Positions 11,952 to 22,227 of a stretch of 64,000 nucleotides of DNA are shown in pieces; position 1 is the first letter of the stretch, and each line of letters starts with the position of its first letter. The notes beneath the pieces are model-generated. The model was not told where the DNA came from, made no database searches, and worked only from the letters and a program-made list of their open reading frames with translations. The DNA is taken from positions 1,674,001 through 1,738,000 of the forward strand of contig WJXW01000002.1 in NCBI GenBank assembly GCA_015832175.1. The letters run 5' to 3'. The position numbers and the translations under genes are program-made. This stretch comes from Paraphaeosphaeria minitans. Taxonomy: Eukaryota > Ascomycota > Dothideomycetes > Pleosporales > Didymosphaeriaceae.

Positions 11952-13490
11952 ATGGAGAAATCAATACGACTGGCGCCGATGGACCACACCGTGGAAGAGG
12001 AAGATGCTTTGCCGGAATGCGTGGAGCTTATAGTTCCACAGCGACACGTCAAGCTCGTGAAAACAGCCCTCGAAGAACGCAAGCTGCTGAATAAGAAGAA
12101 ACGGATCGTGAGCCACAGGCCAGCCACACCATCCGAGCCTGCCACCGAGCCATATAGGAGCATCTTCACGACGCAAGAAATCGCCTTTAACGATTCCGTG
12201 ACATCCCAAATTACAGCTCCACCGGAAGTCACCTATGAACGCCTTTTCGAAACACTGGGCCTGAAGAAGATCAAACCGGAAATAAAAGCAACTTCATATT
12301 CTATTTCCAGAGACTCCTTGGATCCCGCGCATCAGGATCGAAGTCGTCCCTTCCTTAAGATTGTGAAGGAGAGTTTCAATGCTCTGCCGCCGGACCTATT
12401 AGACTCCCTGGGTTTCTCAGTGCACGCACTGATCGAAAACTTTTCCTCCTCATACACGATCTACCAACCCATGCTCCTCCTACCTCGCAATGACTACACG
12501 CCATATCAGACGAGCACCCTCAATTCGTCCGGCTTCCAGCCGTTCTGGGCACGCATTGCGGCACGCATGAGAGTCACGCACATCGCCATCAATGCTCCTA
12601 TACCTCTTCAAGGGGCAACGTCCGATTTAGTTCCAGCGGATGTTGATGGGACACCAAGTGAGAACACCCTGCGCAGTCCGATAAACCTCACACCTATATA
12701 CGGCTACTTTGGACCCCCTCCCTCGCCGCAGACCCTCGAATCTCCCACCGCCGCCGACTTCGACGCTGCCCTCTGGGTCACACACACCCAGAACGGCATG
12801 CATCAGACCTGGGCTCCCCTCTACACCATGTTTAGCCGGGGCAACATCCGCGAGAAAACCCGTCTCCTACACCTGCCCTCCGTGATCTCTTCTGTCGCTG
12901 AGCCCGCCGGCTGCACAGGCGTCGACCTCTACGCGGGCATCGGCTATTTCGTGTTTCCATATAGAAAGGTTGGCGTCAGGAAAGTGCTGTGCTGGGAGCT
13001 GAATCCGTGGAGTATCGAAGGGCTGCAGAGGGGCGCGAAGATGAACGGGTGGCAGTCGCAGGCCATAAAGCGTGGACAAGCGCCGCAAGAAACACTCACC
13101 GAGAGCGCTGAGTTGATTGTCTTCGCATGCTCGAACGAATTTGCGCTTGAGGGTCTTGAGGAGACGAAGCGCGCGATGGGTTTGCCTCCTGTCCGGCATG
13201 TCAATTGCGGGTTCTTGCCTTCTTCTAGTCTCTCTTGGAACACCGCTGTACATATGATTGACAAGCAGCTGGGCGGGTGGATCCATGCGCATGAAAACGT
13301 TGGTGTGAGCGACATCGAGGAGAGGAAGGCGCAGGTGGTAACGGAGATAAGAGGGCACGTCGTCGCCGCCGGTCTACGAGGAGAAGTGAGGTGCGAGCAT
13401 GTGGAAAAGGTGAAGACGTATGCACCAGGCGTGACACACGTGGTATTCGACATCTGGATCAGTGCTATGTCGAGCCTCGTTGCGTCGTAA
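11952..13490 (+). CDS. TYW2: tRNA wybutosine-synthesising protein 2 (TYW2/Trm12)
   Basis: SAM-dependent aminocarboxypropyl transferase that extends the tricyclic base at G37 of phenylalanine tRNA in wybutosine biosynthesis. A single exon gives 512 aa from the ATG at 11952. The frame is open further upstream (ATG at 11862 and 11685), but conservation appears only from about CVELIVPQRHVKLVKTALEE onward. Signature blocks of the Trm5/TYW2 family are visible: MFSRGNIREKTRLL, the SAM-binding VDLYAGIGYFVFPY, CWELNPWSIEGLQ, and HVNCGFLPSS, the last typical of TYW2 rather than Trm5. A catalytic NPPY of methyltransferases is absent, which fits TYW2. The protein is cytosolic. It is divergent from the Nudix gene, with overlapping 5' regions. 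Confidence 0.9.
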   Translation: MEKSIRLAPMDHTVEEEDALPECVELIVPQRHVKLVKTALEERKLLNKKKRIVSHRPATPSEPATEPYRSIFTTQEIAFNDSVTSQITAPPEVTYERLFETLGLKKIKPEIKATSYSISRDSLDPAHQDRSRPFLKIVKESFNALPPDLLDSLGFSVHALIENFSSSYTIYQPMLLLPRNDYTPYQTSTLNSSGFQPFWARIAARMRVTHIAINAPIPLQGATSDLVPADVDGTPSENTLRSPINLTPIYGYFGPPPSPQTLESPTAADFDAALWVTHTQNGMHQTWAPLYTMFSRGNIREKTRLLHLPSVISSVAEPAGCTGVDLYAGIGYFVFPYRKVGVRKVLCWELNPWSIEGLQRGAKMNGWQSQAIKRGQAPQETLTESAELIVFACSNEFALEGLEETKRAMGLPPVRHVNCGFLPSSSLSWNTAVHMIDKQLGGWIHAHENVGVSDIEERKAQVVTEIRGHVVAAGLRGEVRCEHVEKVKTYAPGVTHVVFDIWISAMSSLVAS

Positions 13491-13617
13491 CACCGCGTTA
13501 CTATGCCTCTCCATATCCATTTGATGTACCCAGAACCATCAACTGTACGATACGTATACACACTCGAATGTAAACCCGTGGTATCATCTCCCCAAAACGC
13601 CGAAACACACTCTCCCC

Positions 13618-14303
13618 TCAATTCACCCTAAACTTCGCCGGGATATTCTTCAGCACAATCCCCGCCCTCTCCGCCCTCTCCCACTCCTCCTGCTTCCTCT
13701 CCATCTCTTCATGCATCCGAAAATGCTCAATATCCTCGGGGTGATTTAGATCCTCCTCTTTAACATCATCACCACTATGATACTTCTCCCAGTGGTGTAT
13801 CTCATACTCGTACTCGTCGTCGCCGTGATGGCCGGGCCCCATGCCAAAGTCCGGCAACTTGACGCCCTCGCGGTCCTTGGCGGAGAACTCGGCTGCGGAG
13901 ATCTCGCCGTCTTTGTTGGCGTCAAACATGTCGAGCACGGTTTGTACGACCATTTGCTTCTTCGTCTCGGATATGTGCGAGGCCGAGACGTCGTTGAGGC
14001 CGTAGGTGCGCCGGATGTCGACGGTGGTCCAGAGACCCGTTGAGTCGTAGTCGTGCAGCGTGAAGAAGGTGCCTGCATCAAAGGCCGCGATGTGGTGTTC
14101 CTCTATAGCCCTCGTCAGAAACCACCGTCGCACTACACAGAGAGGGCATGTGTACCGGCCATGTGTCGTGTTGCCCAGTCCGCGTCCGGTGCAACGACTA
14201 TCTGGTGCCCGTCGTTCCCGTCATGCCCGCCGTGCGCGGCGGCATTGAGCGCGTTAGCCAGCAGGAGCAGCGCGCTGAGCGGTATCCGGAGTGCTCTGCT
14301 CAT
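13618..14303 (-). CDS. Secretory-pathway EF-hand protein (Ssp120/nucleobindin-like)
   Basis: Exons 14303-14156 and 14102-13618 (53-bp intron) give 210 aa. An N-terminal signal peptide (MSRALRIPLSALLLLANALNA) is followed by a histidine/glycine-rich stretch. The region around AAFDAGTFFTLHDYDSTG is a degenerate EF-hand, and DANKDGEISAAEF (about residue 120) is a complete calcium-binding loop. The C-terminal half is acidic and charged (HHPEDIEHF-like sequence, EEMERKQEEWERAERAG), as in yeast Ssp120 and animal nucleobindins, which reside in the Golgi/ER lumen. The function is probably calcium-dependent cargo handling; this is an inference from the family. It is convergent with TYW2 and divergent from the small membrane protein. 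Confidence 0.85.
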
Positions 14304-14479
14304 CGTGTGCGAGTTTGTGTGGAGTTGCGTAATTGCTATCTCGACATTGCGGAATTCAATGCATCTCGACAGGGGTCGAACAAGGGTCTACCGGTGAAAC
14401 AGCGGTCCGACGTCAGTTTAAGTTTCGCTTTCACGTGGGCACGCTCCACGTTCGTTCCTCCATTCCAAACGCGTACGAC

Positions 14480-14728
14480 ATGAACGTTTTTCTCCTCCTG
14501 TTTCTGCTGCTCGGCGTGCCGTTCTTATTCTTTCTTGCGTTTCTGGCGCTGTCGTCATGCCTGGGTAACGACTTCCGCGCCCGGGTTGCCGGTATCACGT
14601 TCAATCCGCGACATGCATCCTACAACAGCGCATATGCTAGGAACTTGCAAGGTGGAGCCGGGAGTGGCGGCTGGGAGGGGATCGAGATGGATGAGCTGCT
14701 GAGGGAGGACAGCGATGATGAGGCTTGA
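14480..14728 (+). CDS. Small single-pass membrane protein, 82 aa
   Basis: Short intronless frame from ATG 14480. Residues 3-27 form one very hydrophobic helix (FLLLFLLLGVPFLFFLAFLA). The rest is hydrophilic, with a glycine-rich linker and an acidic tail ending in RREDSDDEA-type sequence (EDSDDEA). The hydrophobic helix at the extreme N-terminus suggests a signal anchor, probably in the ER or secretory pathway. I do not recognise the family. The gap to the divergent EF-hand gene is 176 bp, so they likely share a promoter. Confidence 0.55.
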   Translation: MNVFLLLFLLLGVPFLFFLAFLALSSCLGNDFRARVAGITFNPRHASYNSAYARNLQGGAGSGGWEGIEMDELLREDSDDEA

Positions 14729-14966
14729 ATGATTATGCAGAACTGGACTACAGTGCCTGGGCAGAAGTTTGAAAAGTCTGTTTTACCCTAGGAGTGATGC
14801 AGCACCCAAATTTTTTACCTAGTCATGGTTGGTGGAACACATAAGACGCATTCTAAGAGCTAAAACAAGAGTAGGAGAGCCATTTTGTCAAGGGGTATTC
14901 ACGATCTTGTCGATCTATTCCTCCGACACATACTACAAGTCCGCAAGACGTACGCCAAACACCACC

Positions 14967-16237
14967 TCAGAACTCAAGATCCTGTTTCCGTGGCATCGCA
15001 TTTCCGGTCGCCTCTCTCACAGCCGCTCCCTGGGCCTCTGTGTCGCCCTCCAGCGGCGGCAGACTGAACTTTGCGACGACAAACTTCCGTCTCGATAACG
15101 TGAACGCAAGATCTTCACCCAGTCCTTCGGTGCTGCCTCCACCGCCCCTCTCATGGAACACCGGCAGCTTGTGTACTGCAAACATGCCCTGTGGCCGCTC
15201 TTCATCCTTCGTCGTACCCGCTGAGGTAGCAAGCGACTCCATGTGCGAGTACGGGAAGGGCGACAACTCGAAGACGCCATCGGACAGGATCTCCATCCAG
15301 CGGACGACGCCTGACGACCGAGGATAGAGCGTCAAAGGAAGGGTCATGACCGCTGTGAGTCGTGTGGGATAACTGCGGAGTAGGGCGCGGAGGCCGTGGA
15401 GGAAGGGCAGGACCGCGGCCGGATGTGAAGCTCCCGGAGGGTAGAGTGCAGGCGACATGAGTGACGGTATGACGAGTCGATGTATCGAGCTCGGCGGCGA
15501 CTTGGCTATCTGCTTCTGCAGATTCTTCAGGATTTCAACAAACGGCGAACCTGCCGTGCGCGGTATAGGAATGTAATCGATCGCCGAGCCTACAGGAAGC
15601 GAAAGCCTCCTCGCAAGATCGAACGTATGGCAGAACACAGCGGCCTCGCCGACGGCATCACCCGTGCTCGTAGCCGGAGAACCTACACTGGACTTAGACA
15701 CTCTTCAATCAATCAAAAACACTCGAACTTGATGAACAATTGCAATTCATTCGCTCCAAGAAGTATGTACAACGCACCTCTCTCTCGCGAACTCCCATGC
15801 GCCCCCAGCCCCTCGTACCGCCACGCAATCTTCATTTTCTCCGCGCGCTCCTTGCCCTCCCGTCGCTTGTCCTTCTCCTCCGCTATCCCCGGCAGCTCGC
15901 GGCCCCAGACCTCTCCCATACCCACAACATGCACCCGGTGTCCCTGCACCACGCCCTCAGCCGCGTAGAAGCGCAGCAGTGCGCCCGCATAGTCTGTCGT
16001 ACCTGACTCGCCGATCAGGATACTGTTGCCCAGCGGTAGGCCCGCGTGCCCAGCGAGAATGCAGTCGAGAGAGGGTGAGCCGGTCGAGGTAGTGGGGCGG
16101 CCGTCTATGGGAGAGGGGCGCGTGCCGGGCGAGGGTGGGGCGGGGACAGGGTGTGAGGCGGGCGATGAGGGGGATTCGGTGGCAGGACTTTCAGCTGGGG
16201 AGCGTGCGAGCGCTACATTGCGTTTTCGGAAGGCCAT
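14967..16237 (-). CDS. ELP4: Elongator complex subunit 4 (ELP4/PAXNEB)
   Basis: RecA-like subunit of the Elp4-5-6 ring of Elongator, which installs mcm5/ncm5 side chains on wobble uridine of tRNA. Exons 16237-15778 and 15700-14967 give 397 aa. The 77-bp intron has donor GTGCGT; the acceptor at 15701-15702 is chosen to keep frame and is the least certain point. After a proline/serine-rich N-terminus, the RecA-like core begins with SLDCILAGHAGLPLGNSILIGE and continues through GTTDYAGALLRFYAAEGVVQGH. The second half carries FCHTFDLARRL, LHGLRALLRSYPTRLTAVMTLP and HRLVIPSLMSP, all typical of ELP4. The Walker A lysine is not conserved here, as is usual for ELP4. Confidence 0.9.
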
Positions 16238-17102
16238 GATGCGGCGTTATGTGGTAGAGGGCTATGGCATTATTGCAGTCTCTCCAAAATGTCAACGCTC
16301 TTATCGATAAGAAAATTAGTCGGGTACCTACCGTAGGTAGACGATGACGCTACGCGGCCAACTTCGACATTTGCACGACTACCTATTGCCAACTCCGGAA
16401 GACGATTATTGCTTCGCCATCCCGTCTCTTGATAGCGATGTTATGCGCAACTATGCTTTTGCTCACGGTTACATCTCACCTGTTGAAGCGCTGAAGACGC
16501 TTTAACTTTACTTCACACTAATCACCACCGCTTTCGTAATACCAATGCTACCTACCGCTTTACACCGCGTATTGATAGACCTTGCGACAACCTGTGCAGC
16601 TCTGCCTTTGTTCGTGGTTATATGATGCTTTTATGGCCCGCTCTTACCGAGTACGGGGCGAACTCTATTGGGACGCCTCAATTCTAGTGTTTACCGTCAC
16701 TGCCCAATCTTTGAGAACATTGGCTGAGCACGAAGATCGACACGTGCCCCTTCGTATAACCTTCGTTGAGGCTTATACAATGAATCAATATATCCCAGAA
16801 ATAGCCTCCAGGCATTGATCAACTACAGGCTGCGAATACACTGTCTGCGCGTGTGACTGTAACGGGACAGTACGTGTGGAACGGTCTCCACGAGACGCCG
16901 GATTGTCTATTGCCAATGGGACACAACGTCATCGCAACCAACAACATGCAGCAATTTCGTCGTCGGCCTGAATATGGGCCAGACAGGTATAAATTGCAGC
17001 GACTACGCTACATAAAAATCGCCATTACAACAACTTCACATTCCACAATATTACAATAGTAACGAACTCGAGAAATCCCCGTCTCCACTCAAACCTCCAA
17101 TC
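16238..17102. promoter_or_regulatory. Spacer with promoter elements for the secreted-protein gene
   Basis: An 865-bp spacer. It contains GGTACCTACC and GTAGGTAG at 16323-16340, close to the ELP4 start, and a TATA-box-like TATAAAT at 16988-16994, about 109 bp before the ATG at 17103, followed by an A/C-rich leader. No other gene is supported. Confidence 0.45.
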
Positions 17103-17693
17103 ATGCAATTCACTCTCGCCTCCCTCTCCCTCCTGGGCCTCGCCTCTGCAGCACCCGCCCTCACCGCCCGCTCGGTATCTACATTCCCAACCTTCAATCT
17201 CATGTACACCCCCAACGGCAACGCTCCTGCACCCGTAGCCGAGCTCAACAGCGGCCGTTGGTATCTCGCTGCCTCCAACAGTCGTGCAGTCCTGACCTCA
17301 GACCTGTACTCAGCCGGCCTCCTCTACAAGTACGGCGCCGGTCCGCGCATCGCCCAAGCCGCCGTTGGCATCACTATCACGCCCGGCGGCACTGCTACAG
17401 TCCCGGATGGAAAGCCCATCGAGTTCATCAACAACAACGGCACCGCGCCGATGGATATCCAGCTCAATGCGTCTGGGCTTCCGACACTGTGGCATGACGG
17501 TGGTCGGTTCGAGGCGTGCAAGGGCGATTCCGGGGACATCTTCTTGTCGTATGTGCAGCCTGGACAGAGGTTTTTGGCGAGGTGTGTGGCGGTGGAATTG
17601 CGGGCTGTGTGCACGGAGCATGGTGTTGGGGAGGAGTTGAAGGGGCAGCTTGGGAAGCTTATTGATGTCGCATGTGTGCCGGTCAGCGATTAG
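17103..17693 (+). CDS. Small secreted protein, 196 aa, four cysteines
   Basis: Intronless 196-aa protein with a textbook signal peptide (MQFTLASLSLLGLASAAPA) and probable cleavage after residues 17-20. The mature part is about 175 aa with four cysteines in its last third (FEACKGD, ARCVAV, AVCTEH, DVACVP), presumably two disulfides, and predicted N-glycosylation sites (NGT, NAS). A strand-rich middle (RIAQAAVGITITPGGTATVP, then EFINNNGTAPMDIQL) suggests a beta-sandwich. It resembles secreted fungal proteins of unknown function (the DUF7907 type is possible, low certainty). The gene has its own TATA-like box. An effector or cell-surface role is speculative. Confidence 0.75.
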   Translation: MQFTLASLSLLGLASAAPALTARSVSTFPTFNLMYTPNGNAPAPVAELNSGRWYLAASNSRAVLTSDLYSAGLLYKYGAGPRIAQAAVGITITPGGTATVPDGKPIEFINNNGTAPMDIQLNASGLPTLWHDGGRFEACKGDSGDIFLSYVQPGQRFLARCVAVELRAVCTEHGVGEELKGQLGKLIDVACVPVSD

Positions 17694-20109
17694 AGGGTGA
17701 TGTGCGAATTTGTTCAATGCTAGGTGGCCCTTACCGTTCCAGGCGTTGAAGGAGCACATTTCGAGGATTGAGTACATGGCAGAATTATCGGAGCATAAAA
17801 TGGATCGTAAGGAGGTGACGTGGGATTTTCTGTTCGGGTATGATGTTGTAACGCAGAAGGGATTTGCATGGTCAGTGGAAGTCTTGAGAAAGTTTGGAAT
17901 TACATGATACTCGCCAGCAGACCTCGAGAGGCTTCCTTTTTGCCAATCGCATGTTAAGATGGAACAAAGTTGTGAGCACCGCGTACGTCTGGGAAAGTTG
18001 GTTGGGATGCCACGAAACTAGTCCTAATCTGGTTGGGCGGGATTGCAACTTCCTCTGTCTCTATGCGAATTTACACCAGCCAGCCACGGGCGACGCGATG
18101 TCGTCGGCCCCACTCCGGCTTGGCCCCCCTGGAAGCAGATAGGTATTAACCAACGATCAGAGGATTATGGACAACGTATGAAAGCGCTGAGTGCGGGGGC
18201 CGGTGGCGCTACAAGACTACCGAATCCTGGGCAACAAAAGACTCCTCGGAGGTCAGTTTGGGGCGGCTGTTGCCGCCGAACCTCCTACTGGGCGCTGAAC
18301 TTGGCACACACGATCGATGCGCTGCAGACGCCAAAAGACTTAAGAAATCGCCCATTTTCTCGTTCAGATTGCGCCTACCTAGTACTACACGCGAATATGG
18401 TCCTCTTTCCCTGCTTTTAAACATACTGCTCTCAGAAGGCAGTCAATCAGACCAGATGGCAAAAGAGACATGGGAGAGGAGAATACTCCGGGCACGCGTC
18501 AATGATACGCCAGGATTTGATGTCATTCTGACCCAAGCCAGGCTGCGCAAGCTGCATACTGGTGTCCAAGCGGTCACGCGAGATTACTTGCTCTTGCACA
18601 AAATGAAACAAGAACGAGGACGCCGACCCCACCTACTTCTTAAACAACATTTGGACGAACCGAGTCCTCCAGTGAGGCAGCTCACTGAGTGCTCGGCAAG
18701 CGTCTGAGAGGTACATCTTCTCCGTGGAGTTGAAACCGCCATAGGCTTGAACTGATGATTCGAAGGTGGGCCCTCTCAATCCTGGGTTAACTCAGGTGAT
18801 TTTGTAAACTTGCAAATTCGTTTCGACTAGACATTAGAGGCTGGCGTATGATTGGGGGCGGCCTACATCTCCACGCACCTCTTACGCCTCGCGTTGTCGT
18901 ACCTAGCTCGAGTCTGGGCGAAGAACTTTTCATCACAACCGCCCATTGGATGAGCTCAAAACCCCCAGTTTCCACACACTTGACAGCGCATCTGTTGAAC
19001 GTCGAGAGAGGCGCAGCGTTGAGCCCCTCGACCAGCCTGCTTGCCGCATTTGTGATTGGCCACGGTAGGTATAGTTCGCACGCCAGCGCCAGGATCACAA
19101 CTCACTGCTGCGAGATGCCCGCAATCGTTCACTGGGGCGCATTGGTGTCAGGAGACCGGGGACCAAGATTGACGACTAGTGCGCCAACCACAACGAATCA
19201 ACGCATAGCTCCGATGTCGCGTATATTGACATCATTGGCAGATGTCGCCTGGACCGTGACGTGCGGCTCAACTGCCACTTCACTATCACCAAAAGAGGAC
19301 GGATTCGAGCTTAGTTGAGGCTCTTCGCCTGGCATCCAATTGCCCCACTCCGGAGAAGGGCCGCCATGCATCAAGGGGCTGTTGCTGCCGCGGCGCTATC
19401 GTGAGGCCCTTGTGTTCGAGGCCTACCTGATGGCGCTGCATCGAACACCGCTAGAAACAAGCTAGAAACAGATGATGAGACTTTCACGCTAACTTGGTAG
19501 ACATGGTCAACTAAATAATGCATGCGCATCTCAAATCCATGGAGCATCCAGTGCGATAGGAGTTGCAACATTATGAAGTTCAAACACACAAACGCTAGAA
19601 GTGGAGAACTTCGATGATGCGCACGAGGAAGATAGTTCCTCAATGCCGACGATCATGCGGGCAAATGACCCATGCCATGCCCCCAGACAAGGACCCATAT
19701 ACGCAGCATGGAGTGGAGACCTTCACCCACGTATGCCCTGGGGGGTCACTAGCGCACTCGCAGTTGAGGCGGGGTGCGGAGAGACTCTCGGGGTAGCACG
19801 AGGCTAGCCATGCGCCAAGTATTCATTCAACCCCAGTTCCTCTTACAGTGGCTCAGAGCTACTGCACTGGTGGTCAATCTGGATTCCGAACTACTCTGGT
19901 GCATCACGACTATCTGGTAGCCGTAAGGCTTACAAGACCCTTTGGAAGGCAGCTCGATTTGTATAAAGACATGGAGGCAGTCCACTACTCTGGATCACCA
20001 TCACTGCAATTCACCATCACTCGACCTCGAACACCACCGAAGCATACTCCTTCGACCTGAGCATAGTTCCAAGTCGGTCTTCGACAGTCCAAGCCTCAAA
20101 AGCACAACG
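17694..20109. other. Long spacer without supported genes
   Basis: About 2.4 kb. Frames of up to 156 codons occur on both strands but are mutually overlapping, carry no motifs and show no splice-linked partner. A TATA-like TATAAAG lies at 19962-19968, 148 bp before the transporter ATG, followed by a CA-rich leader, consistent with the transporter's promoter. Confidence 0.4.
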
Positions 20110-21877
20110 ATGGCTGGTGGTGGCATTCCCACGGATGTCCCTGGCGTTGCCGGAGGATATCTCAGCGGCAAGAAGCTCATCTACCCTCTGAGCTTGGTCA
20201 TCTCTCTCTTCTTCCTTTGGGGTTTTTCTTACGGCCTTCTCGATGTACTCAACAAGCATTTCCAAACCGTACTCGGTGTCACACGCCTCGAATCTACCGG
20301 TCTTCAAGTCATGTACTTCGGTGGTGGCTATCTCTGCTTCTCTCCGATCGCCGCTGAGGTCCTCAAACGCAAAGGCTACAAAGTCACGATCCTCATGGGT
20401 CTTACTCTCTACTCTCTAGGAGCGATCTTTTTCTGGCCAGTCGCTCACTTCTCTACACCGACAAACGAGAAGGCTGCCTTCGGTGGATTCTTGGCTTGCA
20501 CTTTCGTTATTGCCTGCGGTCTCGCTACCTTGGAAACCTCAGCCAACTCCTACGCTGTCGTTATCGGTCACCCGGCTACCGCTTCTGCTCGCCTACAGTT
20601 CTGTCAGAGCTGGAACGGTGTAGCGTCTTTTACTGGTCCTCTTATTGCTTCCAAGGCTTTCTTCTCCGGCGAGAATGCAAATTCTCTCACGAACGTGCAG
20701 TACGTCTACCTTGCCGTGGCATGCGCGGGCGTCGCCGTTGGTGTTCTCTTCTTTTTCTCAAAGTTGCCAGAAGTCTCGGAATCTGCTGGGCGTGCAGGAT
20801 CGATCGTTGCTGGAGACTCTGAGGAGCTCGGTCTCTCCCTGGATCAATACGGCAACATTATCGAGCAGAAGCCGCTGTACAAAGAGTACAACATGATGTT
20901 TGGCTTTGTAGCCCAGTTCGCCTACGTCGGTGCCCAGGTTACCATTGCCACCTTCTTCATCAATTACTCTACCGAGGCAGCTTCGTACACTTCAGAAGAG
21001 GGTGCTCGCCTGCTCTCCTACGGTCTCATCGTTTTCACTGTCGGTCGCTTCATCGCCGCTGGTATCGCTTATTTCCTGGAGTCCAACTTCGTTCTCATGG
21101 TGTACGCCGCTGTCTGCATCGCCCTCTCAGCGTACGTCTCAAACGCTCGCGGAGCCTCTGGTGTCGCTTGTATCATCGTCATCTTCTTCTTCATGGCCCC
21201 GATGTACCCTAGCATCTTCACCATTGGAACCGCCAACCTCGGCCGCAACACTCGTCGCGGTGCCGGTATCCTTGTGATGGGAGTCTCAGGAGGGGCAGTC
21301 TTTCCACCGGTACGTAATCTCGTGGTACAAAGTGGTTTTCTTCTATAGTTCTCGATGTCTGAAATTGTCAGACATTGGTACAAGCTGAACCTCAACTGTC
21401 ACTTCTACCTTCCTTACTTGCACCTGCCTTTTGACCATTTCACTGACTTTGTACCAGATCCAAGGAGCCATCGCCGATTCCGCCACCACGAAGATCTCCT
21501 ACCTCGTCCCCATGGTTGGGTTCATCATCGTTCTCGCCTATGTCACCGCTCACTGGTTCCGCCACGGCATGCACGTCCTCCGCATCAAGGGCGAAAACGT
21601 GGTTGCCACCGCACTCGAGGGCGGTGCTGTCGGCGGGGCCATCCAGACCGTCCACTACGACGAGAAGCGTCTTTCTATTGTGGAAGTCGAGCAGGTCCGC
21701 CGCTCCAGCCTTGCCGGTGCATCTGTCAACCCCATCACCGGCGGCTACCGCGTCGATGCCGACCACGAGGCCGGCCTGGATCGCCGCAGCAGCATTACTG
21801 GCCGCATGAACGCCACTTTCGGCGGGTACGACTTGAAGGGCGACCGCGAGGACGTGGTCCAGAACACCGCCAAATAA
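20110..21877 (+). CDS. MFS sugar transporter, FucP (L-fucose permease)-like
   Basis: Two exons (20110-21309, 21458-21877; 148-bp intron) give 539 aa. About twelve hydrophobic helices of the major facilitator superfamily are visible, starting with LIYPLSLVISLFFLWGFSYG, where the WGFSYGLLDVLN segment is characteristic of the FucP/GluP branch. Other family marks are ETSANSYAVVIG and QFCQSWNGVASFTGPLI. The branch is a proton:hexose symporter family at the plasma membrane; the substrate here is not known. A frame start at 19942 is open upstream, but the ATG at 20110 precedes the natural hydrophilic N-terminus. The cytosolic C-tail is about 100 aa long and charged. Its 3' end converges with UPF0261, suggesting a shared pathway. 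Confidence 0.9.
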
Positions 21878-22227
21878 ATCGCTTGGGGTGTGGAGCGTGG
21901 ATTCAGAGTATGGGAGTGGAACGGATTGATGACAGGCTTTGTCTTTGTTGTTGTGCTTGATTGCTTTATGGATACCTCTGACGCTACGATGTACGAACGA
22001 TGCACCTTTTATATACCACGTTTCTTTTAGCCCTCGGAATGAATCAGGATATTCTTCATTCAAACAATTGCGCCTTGTGCAGTGGTGTATTTTAGCCTGT
22101 GACTCCACATTTAAGTGGAGCAGGTATGTTAGTGATCTGCTTGTGCACTCAGGGGCTAGCCGTTCCTAACTAGGTAGACGGCCACTGTTACGGCAAGGCA
22201 TAACGGTAGAACACGATCATTGCATTA
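21878..22227. other. Intergenic, convergent 3' ends
   Basis: A 350-bp spacer between convergent transporter and UPF0261 genes. No gene seen. A TAGGTAG element occurs near 22171. Confidence 0.45.

Noticed and set aside
18258..18707. 149-codon frame in the 17.7-20.1 kb spacer
   Set aside because: No motifs, no splice partners, and composition not different from neighbouring non-coding frames.
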